DNA of 64,000 nt. It comes from Bacilli bacterium. GTDB taxonomy: Bacteria > Bacillota_I > Bacilli_A > RFN20 > CAG-631. Positions 1 to 8,934 of the stretch are shown here, one piece after another. Both the position numbers and the translations under genes were made by a program. The DNA lies in the NCBI GenBank assembly GCA_900754115.1, contig CAAEBM010000056.1, positions 1 through 64,000 of the forward strand. The letters are read 5' to 3'. A model generated the notes under the pieces. It was not told the DNA's origin. It worked only from the letters and a program-made list of their open reading frames with translations, and did not search any database. Numbering within the stretch: the first letter of the stretch is position 1; every line of letters starts with the position of its first letter.

Positions 1-53
1 CAAAAATTACATTTTTTTTATAAAAAAATGAATTTTTAATTTCTTTAAAATGG

Positions 54-82
54 TTTCAAAAAACAACAAATTTTGCTAAAAT
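54..82 (+). promoter_or_regulatory. Putative sigma-A promoter for the U32 gene
   Basis: TTTCAA (54-59), a 17-nt spacer and TAAAAT (77-82) preceded by TG (an extended -10, TGCTAAAAT). It lies 22 nt upstream of the ATG at 105. The -35 is weak, so the call rests mainly on the extended -10 and the spacing. Confidence 0.4.
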
Positions 83-104
83 AAAAAAGGGAAGGAAGAC
101 TTTT

Positions 105-2459
105 ATGAATAAAATTGAACTTTTAGCACCTGTTGGAGATATGGATTCTTTTTATGCAGCCATTAATAATGGAGCCAATGCGATATATTTAGGAGGCAAA
201 CAATTCAGCGCACGCGCGTTTGCCACCAATTTTAGTAATGAAGAAATCAAATGGATGATTCAATATGCTCATCAAAATGAGGTCTTAGTTTATATTGCGG
301 TCAATACTTTAATTTTTGAAGATGAACTTCCTTCTTTTATTGAATATCTTGACTTTTTATATTGCAATGATGCGGATGCTTTTATTATTCAAGATATGGG
401 ACTTCTTGATATGGTGTTGCATCGTTACCCAAAGATTAAAATTCACGTTTCTACCCAACAAAATATAAATAGTGTATTGCAAGCACAATTTTTGAAACAA
501 ATGGGTGTTCAACGCATTATTTTAGCGCGAGAAACGCCACTTTCAGTAGTAAAAGAAATTGTTCAACAAGTCGGCATTGAGGTTGAAATTTTTGTCTTTG
601 GGTCTTTATGTGTTAGTTATTCAGGAACTTGTTTACACAGTTCTATTATTGGAAAAAGAAGTGGAAATCGAGGAAAATGTGCTCAACCTTGTCGCATGGA
701 ATACACTCTTTTTGAAGATAAAAAGCCCAAAAGTGAAAAAAAATATCTTTTGAGTATGAAAGATTTAAACACTTTGGATTCGGTTTATGATTTGATTGAA
801 AGTGGAGTGAAATCTTTTAAAATAGAAGGGAGAATGAAAAGCGCGTTATATGTGGGTGCAGTAACTAAAGCATTTGCTGATTCTATTAATTATGCATTAA
901 AACATAAAAAAACGCTTAATCAAAAAGATACTTCTATTCTTTTACAAAATTTATTTACTCGTTCTTTTACAAAAGGATATCTTTTAAATGAAAGCAATGA
1001 CCAGTTAACTTCAACTTTTCGTCCTAATCACATCGGGCAAAAAATTGGAAAAGTCATTGCATCATATGCTCACAAAATTAAAATTCAATTAACTAAACCA
1101 GTATCGCAAAAAGATAAAATCGTTATTTTACAAAAAGAAGATGTCAGTTTTTACCTTTCAAAGATGAAAGTAAAAGACCATTATGTAAAAAAAGCCTATC
1201 CTAATGAAATTATAGAATTAGAAGTTCATTCTTTTATTCAAAATCAAGCAGATGTATATCAATGTTTAGAAAATAAAAAAGTAGAAGCAATTGAATTGCA
1301 AAATCAACAAACTAAAAAAATACCGATTCAGTTGTTCTTTTTAGCACAATACAACCAACCCATGAAATTAATAATAAAGGATAATCTTCATCACACTTTG
1401 ACCATTGAAAGTACATATCTTCCTTTAAAATCGCAAACCGATTTTTTAACTGAAGAAAAAATAAAAGAACAATTGACAAAATTTAAAAATACAATTTATG
1501 AATGTCAACATTTTGAATGTCAAATAGAAAAACAACTTTATATTCCCATTAAAGAATTAAATCAAATAAGGAGAGAGGCTATTGAAAAATTAAATCTTTG
1601 CCGAGCTAATTTTAATCATCGTGATTTACAAGATATAAAAATAGAAAAAGATTCAATGGACTGGATGAATAGAAAGATTGATAAATCTTTAAAAATTGCC
1701 GTTAAAGTCAAAAATCTTAGCCAACTTGAAGCCCTTTTACCTTATAAAATTGATTATGTGTATTATGATGATAGAAAGACTTTTAACCAGGCAAAAAAGA
1801 TTTTGCCTCAAATCATTTATTGTACAAATCGTATAGATGTTTCTATACCCGCAGAAAAAAAACAAGTTTTAATTCACCAGTTATCGTGTTTAAAGGCTTA
1901 TTCAAAACAAACTTGGTTATCTGATATTTATTGTAATGTCACGAATTCTTTAACAGTTGATTTTTGTTTGAAAAATGGGATTCAGCATATCGGATTGTCT
2001 CCCGAACTTTCTAAAAATAAATTAAAAGAATTATTAAGTGCTGTGAAAGAAAAATATCATCAACTCCCACAATTTGAATTTTTAGTTTATGGAAGATTAC
2101 AAAACATGGTGATGAAACATTGTTTGATTGCTAAAAATTTTGGTATGAAGGAAAAACATTGTGGGCTATGTAAAAGTCATCAGTATGCAATTGTTGATCG
2201 TATGAATTATGTTTTTCCAATCCTTTGTGATGAACAGTGTAATTTAACGATTTATAATAGTAAAGTCGTTCATCTTATCGATGAAATTGATGATTTATAT
2301 GATATGGGAGTGGATACCTTGCGTCTTGATTTTAGTGTAGAAAGTCAACAAGAGGTTCAAAAAGTTTTAGAATTATATTTTGCTAAAATGCATCATCAAC
2401 AAGAAAATTTTGCCCTTAAAGATGCTACCTATGGACATTTTTATAGTGATGAATTATAA
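105..2459 (+). CDS. U32 family peptidase / RNA hydroxylase-type protein (RlhA/TrhP-like), 784 aa
   Basis: The N-terminus ELLAPVGD..FYAAINNGANAIYLGG is the TIM-barrel start of the U32 family, and the conserved Cys block is present around residues 178-200 (GTCLHSS..GKRSGNRGKCAQPCR). The C-terminal part carries further Cys residues (HCGLC near residue 690). At 784 aa this is the long, two-part form (U32 plus DUF3656-like region). Members have been annotated as collagenase-like peptidases, but characterised relatives (RlhA, TrhP) are needed for hydroxylation of 23S rRNA or tRNA uridines, so an RNA-modification role is more likely. GGAAGGA upstream of ATG 105 is the ribosome binding site. coaD follows 20 nt downstream, probably co-transcribed. 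Confidence 0.85.
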   Translation: MNKIELLAPVGDMDSFYAAINNGANAIYLGGKQFSARAFATNFSNEEIKWMIQYAHQNEVLVYIAVNTLIFEDELPSFIEYLDFLYCNDADAFIIQDMGLLDMVLHRYPKIKIHVSTQQNINSVLQAQFLKQMGVQRIILARETPLSVVKEIVQQVGIEVEIFVFGSLCVSYSGTCLHSSIIGKRSGNRGKCAQPCRMEYTLFEDKKPKSEKKYLLSMKDLNTLDSVYDLIESGVKSFKIEGRMKSALYVGAVTKAFADSINYALKHKKTLNQKDTSILLQNLFTRSFTKGYLLNESNDQLTSTFRPNHIGQKIGKVIASYAHKIKIQLTKPVSQKDKIVILQKEDVSFYLSKMKVKDHYVKKAYPNEIIELEVHSFIQNQADVYQCLENKKVEAIELQNQQTKKIPIQLFFLAQYNQPMKLIIKDNLHHTLTIESTYLPLKSQTDFLTEEKIKEQLTKFKNTIYECQHFECQIEKQLYIPIKELNQIRREAIEKLNLCRANFNHRDLQDIKIEKDSMDWMNRKIDKSLKIAVKVKNLSQLEALLPYKIDYVYYDDRKTFNQAKKILPQIIYCTNRIDVSIPAEKKQVLIHQLSCLKAYSKQTWLSDIYCNVTNSLTVDFCLKNGIQHIGLSPELSKNKLKELLSAVKEKYHQLPQFEFLVYGRLQNMVMKHCLIAKNFGMKEKHCGLCKSHQYAIVDRMNYVFPILCDEQCNLTIYNSKVVHLIDEIDDLYDMGVDTLRLDFSVESQQEVQKVLELYFAKMHHQQENFALKDATYGHFYSDEL

Positions 2460-2479
2460 TCTTAAAGGATGTGAAAAAA

Positions 2480-2968
2480 ATGAAAAATATTGCAATTTAT
2501 CCAGGAAGTTTTGATCCTGTTACCAATGGGCATATCGATATTATCAAAAGAGCCGTTAAACTTTTTGATCATGTTTATATTGTCGTTTCTAAAAATTTTG
2601 AAAAAAGTCCCTTGTTTAGTATTGAAGAAAGGGTAGAATTGCTTCGACAATGTATTCATGAATTGGATATTAAAAATGTTACGATTGATTCTTTTTCTGG
2701 ATTTATCTATGAATATGCAAAATCAAAAAATGCTTCTACGATTGTAAGAGGGTTACGGACGATGAGTGATTTTGAAAAAGAGCACCAATTGTTTACTTAT
2801 AATTATCGTCTTTCAAATAAACAAATTGATACAATCTTTTTATGTGCTGAATTAGAAAATATTTTTACAAGCAGTAGTACAGTAAAAGAAGTGGTATCTT
2901 TTAAAGGAGACCCTTCTCCCTATGTTCCAAAAATTGTCAATGAAGCCATTCAAAAAAAGATGAAGTGA
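2480..2968 (+). CDS. coaD: Phosphopantetheine adenylyltransferase
   Basis: Catalyses the fourth step of coenzyme A synthesis: 4'-phosphopantetheine + ATP to dephospho-CoA. The protein starts MKNIAIYPGSFDPVTNGHIDII, with the nucleotidyltransferase TNGH signature (T/HxGH). RGLR near residues 87-90 and FTSSSTVKE near residue 130 are typical of CoaD, and 162 aa is the usual length. A GTG nine bases upstream (2471) is in frame, but AAAGGA at 2464-2469 is correctly spaced (10 nt) only for ATG 2480, so that start is chosen. It follows the U32 gene closely and is ended by the hairpin at 3015. Confidence 0.95.
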   Translation: MKNIAIYPGSFDPVTNGHIDIIKRAVKLFDHVYIVVSKNFEKSPLFSIEERVELLRQCIHELDIKNVTIDSFSGFIYEYAKSKNASTIVRGLRTMSDFEKEHQLFTYNYRLSNKQIDTIFLCAELENIFTSSSTVKEVVSFKGDPSPYVPKIVNEAIQKKMK

Positions 2969-3014
2969 AAAAGAAAACAAAAATTCATTTTTTTAGTCTT
3001 ATTTTAAATATGAT

Positions 3015-3045
3015 AAAAGCCATCGCTTAAAAAACGATGGCTTTT
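3015..3045 (+). terminator. Hairpin terminator after coaD
   Basis: Perfect 11-bp inverted repeat (AAAAGCCATCG / CGATGGCTTTT) with a 9-nt A-rich loop. It sits 47 nt after the coaD stop. It also overlaps the 3' end of the short minus-strand relic described next, so it may serve both strands. Confidence 0.7.
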
Positions 3046-3128
3046 GCTTTAAATTTTGTCAATAAGTTTGAAATATATTGTTTTTCTAATGTTTCTAACT
3101 CTTTTGTACGATTGATGAATTTTTGCAT
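3027..3128 (-). pseudogene. Truncated N-terminus of an AAA-type ATPase (33 codons)
   Basis: A 33-codon frame begins MQKFINRTKELETLEKQY, matching the usual opening of archaeal/Firmicute-type ATPases that accompany DUF234 (M-FINRxxELxxLExxY). It ends at a stop inside the coaD terminator, just where a Walker A loop would be expected. It keeps an AGGAGGA ribosome binding site (complement of 3134-3140) and a promoter-like pair. I read it as the surviving 5' end of a deleted ATPase gene. A functional micropeptide cannot be excluded. The family match is from memory of the motif, not from a search. Confidence 0.5.
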
Positions 3129-3157
3129 TTTTATTCCTCCTATACTCTCTTGTTAAT

Positions 3158-3185
3158 GTTATAACCAAAATTATAATAATTTCAA
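3158..3185 (-). promoter_or_regulatory. Promoter-like pair upstream of the ATPase relic
   Basis: On the minus strand TTGAAA (complement of 3180-3185), a 16-nt spacer and TATAAC (complement of 3158-3163), 30 nt upstream of the relic's ATG. Confidence 0.4.
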
Positions 3186-3215
3186 GTATAATAAATGTTA
3201 AGCAACTTTTAAAAT

Positions 3216-3253
3216 AAAAAAAGTAACTTTATCGACGAATTGTTACTTTTTTT
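3216..3253 (-). terminator. Terminator after the Gfo/Idh oxidoreductase
   Basis: Perfect 12-bp inverted repeat AAAAAAAGTAAC / GTTACTTTTTTT with a 14-nt loop, 34 nt past the stop of the minus-strand oxidoreductase. Confidence 0.7.
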
Positions 3254-3286
3254 AAATATAGATAAAAGAAAATTAAAATATCGCTT

Positions 3287-4561
3287 TTATTTTGAATGTT
3301 GTTTTTTAAAGGTTTCAATTGAAATGGATTGTCCTTTATGAATTCTAGATTCTTCTGCAGCCATACAAACCAAATGACTCATTACAGATTTTTCTATGCT
3401 GGAATCGATTTTACTTTCTTGATTTTCTAAAAGGTTAATTAGTTCGTTGAGCATGACGCGATCTCCACCTAAATGACCACTGAGATCATCTGTTAAAGTC
3501 GTTGCATCAATGATGATTTCTTCTCCACTAATAAAAGGGTGGACAATGATTTGGTTGGTCAATCCGTTTGCAATTAAATCCCCTTTTGTTCCATAAATTC
3601 GCAAGGTACGATAACAATCATTTGAAAAAGCACACATCGTATGAGTGACAGTGATTTGGTCTTCATATTGAATATTCATCACTTGATGATCGACCACATC
3701 ATTATCACAAGCAAAAACACATTGTCCATAAGGGCTTGTCTTTAAAGCTTCCAATAACTTTTCTGGTGTAGGATCTAAAACGACAACATCATAGGGCCAA
3801 CCCAATACTTTTTGTTTTTTTGCATTATCTACATAATAACGAACCGCATCATAAGGACATTGGGAAGCAACTTTACAATCAATACAACGAGTAGCACTTC
3901 CTTTTGGTGCGTTTTCTTTTTTAAAATAGCGTAAAGAACCATAAGAAGAAACAAAAAGTGGTTTTTTACCAATGAGCCAATTTAATAAATCTGCATCATG
4001 ACAGCATTTTGCTAAAATCATTGGTGCAGTTTCTTTTGAATTACGCCAATTTCCTCTTACAAAACTATGTGCTTGATGCCAATATCCTACATTTTCAACG
4101 CTATTGATATTGACGATTTCTCCTAATTGTGAAGAATCAATAATTTCTTTAATTTTACGATAAAAAGCAGTATAACGTAAAACGTGACAGATGACAACAA
4201 TCCGATTTTTTTCTAAAGCTTTTTTTTCAATTTCTATGCATTCTTCAATAGAAGGAGAAATAGGCTTTTCTAATAACAAATGATAATTTAAGGATAAAGC
4301 AGCCATAGCGTGTTCATAATGTTGTTGATCTAAAGTTGCAATGATTAAAAGATCTGCTAATTTTCCCGCTTTAAAAAAATCCTTTGAATTGGAATAACAG
4401 CAGGAAGCATCTAAATGATATTTATTTTGATAATAGGCTAATTTTTTTTCATCGATATCACAAATGGCTGTGATTTGTACTTTATCTTTTAATGTATTTA
4501 AATAATCCCCATAAGTCGTAGCTCCTCTACTTCCGACTCCTAAAATTGCAATTTTCAACAT
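3287..4561 (-). CDS. Gfo/Idh/MocA family NAD(P)-dependent oxidoreductase, 424 aa
   Basis: The N-terminal Rossmann fold begins MLKIAILGVGSRG (dinucleotide-binding GxGxxG-like loop, residues 8-13). The family's conserved EKP motif is at about residues 98-100, and a CHDADLLNW segment supplies the usual catalytic His region. The C-terminal alpha/beta domain has an unusual Cys group (RCIDCKVASQCPYD, about residues 220-233) seen in some sugar-oxidising subfamilies. The substrate cannot be named; cyclic polyols or hexose derivatives are typical. The ribosome binding site AAGGTGAT precedes ATG 4561. It is transcribed away from the glycogen operon and is probably monocistronic, with its own promoter and terminator. 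Confidence 0.85.
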   Translation of the reverse strand: MLKIAILGVGSRGATTYGDYLNTLKDKVQITAICDIDEKKLAYYQNKYHLDASCCYSNSKDFFKAGKLADLLIIATLDQQHYEHAMAALSLNYHLLLEKPISPSIEECIEIEKKALEKNRIVVICHVLRYTAFYRKIKEIIDSSQLGEIVNINSVENVGYWHQAHSFVRGNWRNSKETAPMILAKCCHDADLLNWLIGKKPLFVSSYGSLRYFKKENAPKGSATRCIDCKVASQCPYDAVRYYVDNAKKQKVLGWPYDVVVLDPTPEKLLEALKTSPYGQCVFACDNDVVDHQVMNIQYEDQITVTHTMCAFSNDCYRTLRIYGTKGDLIANGLTNQIIVHPFISGEEIIIDATTLTDDLSGHLGGDRVMLNELINLLENQESKIDSSIEKSVMSHLVCMAAEESRIHKGQSISIETFKKQHSK

Positions 4562-4583
4562 TTTATCACCTTTTTCCTATACC

Positions 4584-4612
4584 ATTATAATTGATTTAAA
4601 ATTTAAAAACAA
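4584..4612 (-). promoter_or_regulatory. Promoter of the Gfo/Idh gene
   Basis: Minus-strand TTGTTT (complement of 4607-4612), a 17-nt spacer and TATAAT (complement of 4584-4589), 22 nt upstream of the start codon. Confidence 0.6.
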
Positions 4613-4637
4613 TTCTAAAAAAAAATGAATGAAATAT

Positions 4638-4666
4638 TTTTTTTTACAAAATATTTATGCTATGAT
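4638..4666 (+). promoter_or_regulatory. Putative promoter of the glycogen operon
   Basis: TATGAT (4661-4666) lies 41 nt before the glgC ATG, with only a T-rich -35 region (TTTTTT, 4638-4643) at 17 nt. No clear operator was seen. Confidence 0.3.
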
Positions 4667-4707
4667 ATTAATAGTAGTAGTCATATCAATTAAAAAAGGA
4701 GAATCTT

Positions 4708-5943
4708 ATGTATAAAAAAGAATGTGTTGCCATGATTTTGGCAGGAGGACAGGGAAGTCGATTGGGTGCCTTAACTAAAAAAATAGCCAAACCAGCCGTT
4801 CCTTTTGGCGCCAAATATCGCATTATTGATTTTACATTGTCAAATTGTTCTAATTCAGGAATTAATACAGTTGGGGTTTTAACACAATATCAACCTTTAG
4901 AGTTAAATACGTATATTGGCAATGGTCAACCTTGGGATTTAGATGTCAGTAATGGTGGGGTGTTTGTTTTACCTCCTTATATGAAAGCAGAAAAAGGGGA
5001 ATGGTATAAAGGAACCGCGAATGCCATTTATCAAAATATTGAATTTATTGATGGTTTTGATCCTGAATATGTATTAATTTTATCAGGAGATCACATTTAT
5101 AAAATGGATTATTCAAAAATGTTACAATACCATATTAAAAAGAATGCTGATGTGACCATTTCAACTATAACCGTTCCCTTAGAAGAAGCAAGCCGTTTTG
5201 GGATTTTAACTTATGATGAAGAAGGAAAAGTATTACAATTTGATGAAAAACCTAAACATCCTAAAAGTAATCAAGCTTCTATGGGAATTTATATCTTTAA
5301 TTGGAAAGTGTTAAAAGAAGAATTGATTTTAGATGAAAACAATCCTCAGTCATCAAACGATTTTGGAAAAGATGTCATTCCCTCTATTTTAAAAAAGGGA
5401 ATGCGACTTTATGGTTATCCTTTTAAAGGATATTGGAAAGATGTGGGCACCATTAGTAGTTTATGGGAAGCCAACATGGATTTATTAGAAGAAGATAATG
5501 AATTTAATTTAGATGATGCTACATGGCCCATTATGGCTCGTTCAAGTGCTTTACCACCCCATTATATTGCTAAATCGGGAGTAATAAAACAATCATTAGT
5601 CACAGAAGGGTGTGAGATTGAAGGAGAAGTAGAACATTCTATTTTATTTAGTGGGGTTAAAATTGGTAAAAATAGTCAAGTTATTGACAGCATTATCATG
5701 AATAATACGATTATTGGAGAAAATGTATACATCAAAAAAGCCATTATTAGCAATGATTGTGTAATAGAAAATGATGTTTCAATTAATGAAGAAGGAATAG
5801 AAACACCAGAATATGTTTCAACAAGAATTTGTTCCCAAGATCTTTCTTTAATTGCGCCTAAGGTAAAAATAAATAAAAATGTTAAAATTGGAAAATTGTC
5901 GATGATTAATTCTTCGATTAAAGCAAAGGAGGGACAACGATAA
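4708..5943 (+). CDS. glgC: Glucose-1-phosphate adenylyltransferase, catalytic subunit
   Basis: Makes ADP-glucose from glucose-1-phosphate and ATP, the committed step of bacterial glycogen synthesis. The nucleotidyltransferase motif AGGQGSRLGALT is at residues 12-23, followed by KPAVPFG and YRIIDF. A C-terminal left-handed beta-helix region (repeats of I-G-N/E-V type, about residues 290-400) is visible. At 411 aa it is of normal length. GGAG is placed 6-7 nt before ATG 4708. The stop overlaps the glgD start by one base, implying translational coupling. In Bacillaceae GlgC works as a GlgC/GlgD hetero-oligomer, and both genes are here. Confidence 0.95.
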   Translation: MYKKECVAMILAGGQGSRLGALTKKIAKPAVPFGAKYRIIDFTLSNCSNSGINTVGVLTQYQPLELNTYIGNGQPWDLDVSNGGVFVLPPYMKAEKGEWYKGTANAIYQNIEFIDGFDPEYVLILSGDHIYKMDYSKMLQYHIKKNADVTISTITVPLEEASRFGILTYDEEGKVLQFDEKPKHPKSNQASMGIYIFNWKVLKEELILDENNPQSSNDFGKDVIPSILKKGMRLYGYPFKGYWKDVGTISSLWEANMDLLEEDNEFNLDDATWPIMARSSALPPHYIAKSGVIKQSLVTEGCEIEGEVEHSILFSGVKIGKNSQVIDSIIMNNTIIGENVYIKKAIISNDCVIENDVSINEEGIETPEYVSTRICSQDLSLIAPKVKINKNVKIGKLSMINSSIKAKEGQR

Positions 5944-7061
5944 TGAAAGATGTTTTAGGGATTATTTTTGCAGATGATCAACATACTAAAATTGGAGAAC
6001 TGACAAATCGCCGCCCATTAGCAGCTATTCCTGTCGCTGGTCGTTATCGCTGTATTGACTTTGTTTTATCTGATATGGTAAATAGTGGTATTATCAATAT
6101 TGCCGTCGTTACCCAAAACAATTATCATTCATTAATGGACCATTTAGGAAGTGGAAAGGCTTGGAATTTAAGCCGTAAAAAATATGGTTTATATCTTTTT
6201 CCACCTTATAGCAGCCCAGATAGTGCTGGACATGATAGTCGCATCGATATTTTATATAGTTTACTTTCTTATTTAAAACACTCTTCTCAACAATATGTCA
6301 TTTTAAGTGAAAGTAATCTTGTCATCAATGCCACCTTTACAAAGGCTTTTGCCCATCATTTAGAGACAAAAGCAGATATCACAGTGTTATATGAAAAAAT
6401 GAATTCATTCAATCAAATGAAAGAAAATGATTCGTTTATTTATACAGATAAAGAAGGTGCAGTGATTGATATTGAAATCAATGCTAATTACAATGAATCT
6501 GATAAACGTTGTATTGGAGTATACATTATTGACCGAATTCGTTTAATTCAAATCATTGAAAACTCTTTTTCTAGAGGGAAAAAAGGATATTTAATGAATT
6601 TAATTTCACGTAATATTGGACGATTAAATATACAATCTTATCAAATTACCTCTTATATGCAACGCATAGCGGATATTGGAGATTTTTATCGTGTCAATAT
6701 GGAAATTTTAAAACAAGAAGCTAGAGAAAAACTTTTTCAAGCCGATAATACCATTTACACAAAAGTCAAAGATACAATTCCGACGACTTATTTAAAAAAT
6801 GCAAAGGTTAAAAATAGTTTTATCGCTGATGGATGTGTCATTGATGGAACGGTAGAAAATTGTATTCTTTTCCGTGGAGTAAAAGTAAAAAAAGGAGCAG
6901 TATTAAAAAATTGTATTATTTTACAACAATCTGAAATATTAGCAAATTGTCATTTAGAAAATGTAATAACCGATAAATTAGTTTTAATCAATGAAGGAAA
7001 AACTTTAATTGGAACAAAAGATTTTCCTATCGTTGTACCAAAAGAAAAAGTGATTTTATAA
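5943..7061 (+). CDS. glgD: Glucose-1-phosphate adenylyltransferase, GlgD regulatory subunit
   Basis: Paralogue of GlgC with the same fold but a degenerate catalytic loop: GlgC's AGGxGxRL is replaced by FADDQHTKIGEL, while PLAAIPVAGRYRCIDF is retained. This is the known GlgD pattern, in which the subunit modulates GlgC and has little activity of its own. The length is 372 aa with a beta-helix C-terminus (IADGCVIDGTVENCILFRGV). A good ribosome binding site (GGAGGG) lies inside the end of glgC. It is the second gene of the glgCDA operon. Confidence 0.93.
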   Translation: MKDVLGIIFADDQHTKIGELTNRRPLAAIPVAGRYRCIDFVLSDMVNSGIINIAVVTQNNYHSLMDHLGSGKAWNLSRKKYGLYLFPPYSSPDSAGHDSRIDILYSLLSYLKHSSQQYVILSESNLVINATFTKAFAHHLETKADITVLYEKMNSFNQMKENDSFIYTDKEGAVIDIEINANYNESDKRCIGVYIIDRIRLIQIIENSFSRGKKGYLMNLISRNIGRLNIQSYQITSYMQRIADIGDFYRVNMEILKQEAREKLFQADNTIYTKVKDTIPTTYLKNAKVKNSFIADGCVIDGTVENCILFRGVKVKKGAVLKNCIILQQSEILANCHLENVITDKLVLINEGKTLIGTKDFPIVVPKEKVIL

Positions 7062-7081
7062 AAAGCAAGGAGGTTGACGCA

Positions 7082-8506
7082 ATGAAAAAGATCAAAGTAC
7101 TCATGGTGACCAGTGAAGCCGAACCTTTTGCAAAAACAGGAGGACTGGGTGATGTTTTAGGAGCCTTACCTCAAGCTTTAAAACAACAAGATATTGATGT
7201 TCGAGTGGTCATGCCTCGTTATCAAATCATTCCTGAAGTTTATAAAGAAAAGATGAAGTATTTGGGTTATATTTATATTGATGTCAATTGGAGACATCAA
7301 TATTGTGGAATTTTTTCTTTAAAAAAAGAAGGGGTGACCTATTATTTTTTAGATAATGAATTTTACTTTGGCAGTGATCATCTTTACGATGAGATGGATT
7401 TAGAACGATTTAGTTTTCTAAGTTATGGTGCCTTTGACTTATTAGCTTTTTTAAATTATCAACCCGACATTTTACATTTACATGATTGGCATACGGGAGC
7501 GATTGCCGCTTTATTTGATTATCGGTATCGTCATCTACCTTTTTATCAAAATATTAAAATTGTTTATACGATTCATAACTTACAATATCAAGGAAAATTT
7601 GATGCACAACATGTCAAGGATATGCTTCCTTTGTCTGATGATTATTATGATGGTTATTTAGCTAATTTCATGGCTTGGGGAATTCGTTATGCACATCAAA
7701 TCACGACAGTCAGTCCTTCTTATAAAGAAGAGATACAAACACAAAAATATGGAGAGGGATTAAATCATTTATTATACCAATATAAAGATAAATTAGTGGG
7801 AATTTTAAATGGCATTGATGTGAAACGCTATAGTCCTGAAGTCGATAATGAAATATATTATAAATATACAAAAGAGTCTTATCGCCAAATAAAACCATTA
7901 AATAAAAAGAAATTATTACAAGAAATGCAATTGAATGAAGATCTCAATCCCCCTTTGATTGGAATTGTTACACGCTTAGCAACCCAAAAAGGGATTGATT
8001 TAATACTAGGTGCGCTTCATCAAATTTTAAAAGAAGATATAAACGTTGTTTGCTTAGGAAGTGGAGACAAACAATATGAACAGGCTTTATTAGATTTGAT
8101 GAATCAATATCCGACAAAATTCAAAGCAGTTTTAAAATTTGATAATACTTTAGCGCATAAGATTTATGCATCAAGCGATTTGTTTTTAATGCCTAGTATT
8201 TTTGAACCTTGTGGGTTAGCACAAATGATTTGCTTACGATATGGAACCTTACCGATTGTTCGAGAAGTGGGTGGCTTAAAAGATACGATTTCATCTTATG
8301 ATGAAATAAAACAAGAAGGAAATGGTTTTTCTTTCACTTATTATAACTTAAATGATTTTATTTATACCATTTATCGTGCAATTGGTTTATACTATAATAA
8401 AGAGGTGTTTTGCCAAATAATTGATCAAGCGATGGATTGTGATTTTTCTTGGCATGCATCCGCTCTTCAATACAAAAAAGTGTATTGTGAATGTTTAAAA
8501 AAATAA
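7082..8506 (+). CDS. glgA: Glycogen synthase (ADP-glucose, GT5)
   Basis: Transfers glucose from ADP-glucose to the growing alpha-1,4-glucan. The N-terminal starch-synthase catalytic domain has the ADP-glucose-binding KTGGLGD motif at residues 19-25 and LHLHDWHTG around residue 135. The C-terminal GT-B half holds the conserved LMPSIFEPCGLAQM and REVGGLKDTI segments. At 474 aa it is normal for the family. The ribosome binding site AAGGAGG lies 8 nt before ATG 7082, with a 20-nt gap after glgD. No branching enzyme or phosphorylase gene lies beside it, so glgB and glgP, if present, are elsewhere. Confidence 0.95.
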   Translation: MKKIKVLMVTSEAEPFAKTGGLGDVLGALPQALKQQDIDVRVVMPRYQIIPEVYKEKMKYLGYIYIDVNWRHQYCGIFSLKKEGVTYYFLDNEFYFGSDHLYDEMDLERFSFLSYGAFDLLAFLNYQPDILHLHDWHTGAIAALFDYRYRHLPFYQNIKIVYTIHNLQYQGKFDAQHVKDMLPLSDDYYDGYLANFMAWGIRYAHQITTVSPSYKEEIQTQKYGEGLNHLLYQYKDKLVGILNGIDVKRYSPEVDNEIYYKYTKESYRQIKPLNKKKLLQEMQLNEDLNPPLIGIVTRLATQKGIDLILGALHQILKEDINVVCLGSGDKQYEQALLDLMNQYPTKFKAVLKFDNTLAHKIYASSDLFLMPSIFEPCGLAQMICLRYGTLPIVREVGGLKDTISSYDEIKQEGNGFSFTYYNLNDFIYTIYRAIGLYYNKEVFCQIIDQAMDCDFSWHASALQYKKVYCECLKK

Positions 8507-8521
8507 AAGGAGTAAAGAAGT

Positions 8522-8920
8522 ATGGAAAAAAAGGAAAAGACAAACACGGGGAAATACCATGTGACTAAACATCCAGATGGTGGTTGGCAAGTCGTTCTTG
8601 GAGGAGGAAGTAAAGTTATTCGGCGCACTAAGACGCAAGAAGAAGCGTTTAAAATAGCAAAAGAATTCGCAGAAAACAAAAATTCTACAGTTTATCTTCA
8701 TGGAAAAAAAGGTTCAATTCGTTCGGCAGCTTCCTTTAAAAAAGAAGAAGAAAAAACAAATAAAAAAGTAAAAGAAGAAAAACCAGTTGTTAAGAAAGTG
8801 AAAGAAGAGAAAAAAGGAAAAGAAGAACCAATTAAGGACACGAAAGCAACGAAAGCAAAAGAAACGAAAAAAAGTGTTTCTGCAGAAAAAAAAGCAACGA
8901 AAAACACGAAGAAAAAATAG
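8522..8920 (+). CDS. DUF2188 domain protein with a Lys-rich tail, 132 aa
   Basis: The first 65 residues (KYHVTKHPDGGWQV..GGSKVIRRTKTQEEAFKIAKEFAENKNSTVYLHGKKGSIRS) match the DUF2188 pattern of a short beta-beta-alpha domain that often ends in an IHGKDGRI-like motif. The remainder is a low-complexity Lys/Glu/Thr tail, likely disordered and nucleic-acid or polyanion binding. It starts 15 nt after glgA with a GGAG site, so it is read as part of the glycogen transcript. The function of DUF2188 is unknown, and the link to glycogen rests only on gene order. Confidence 0.7.
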   Translation: MEKKEKTNTGKYHVTKHPDGGWQVVLGGGSKVIRRTKTQEEAFKIAKEFAENKNSTVYLHGKKGSIRSAASFKKEEEKTNKKVKEEKPVVKKVKEEKKGKEEPIKDTKATKAKETKKSVSAEKKATKNTKKK

Positions 8921-8934
8921 TGGAGGAATGAAGA

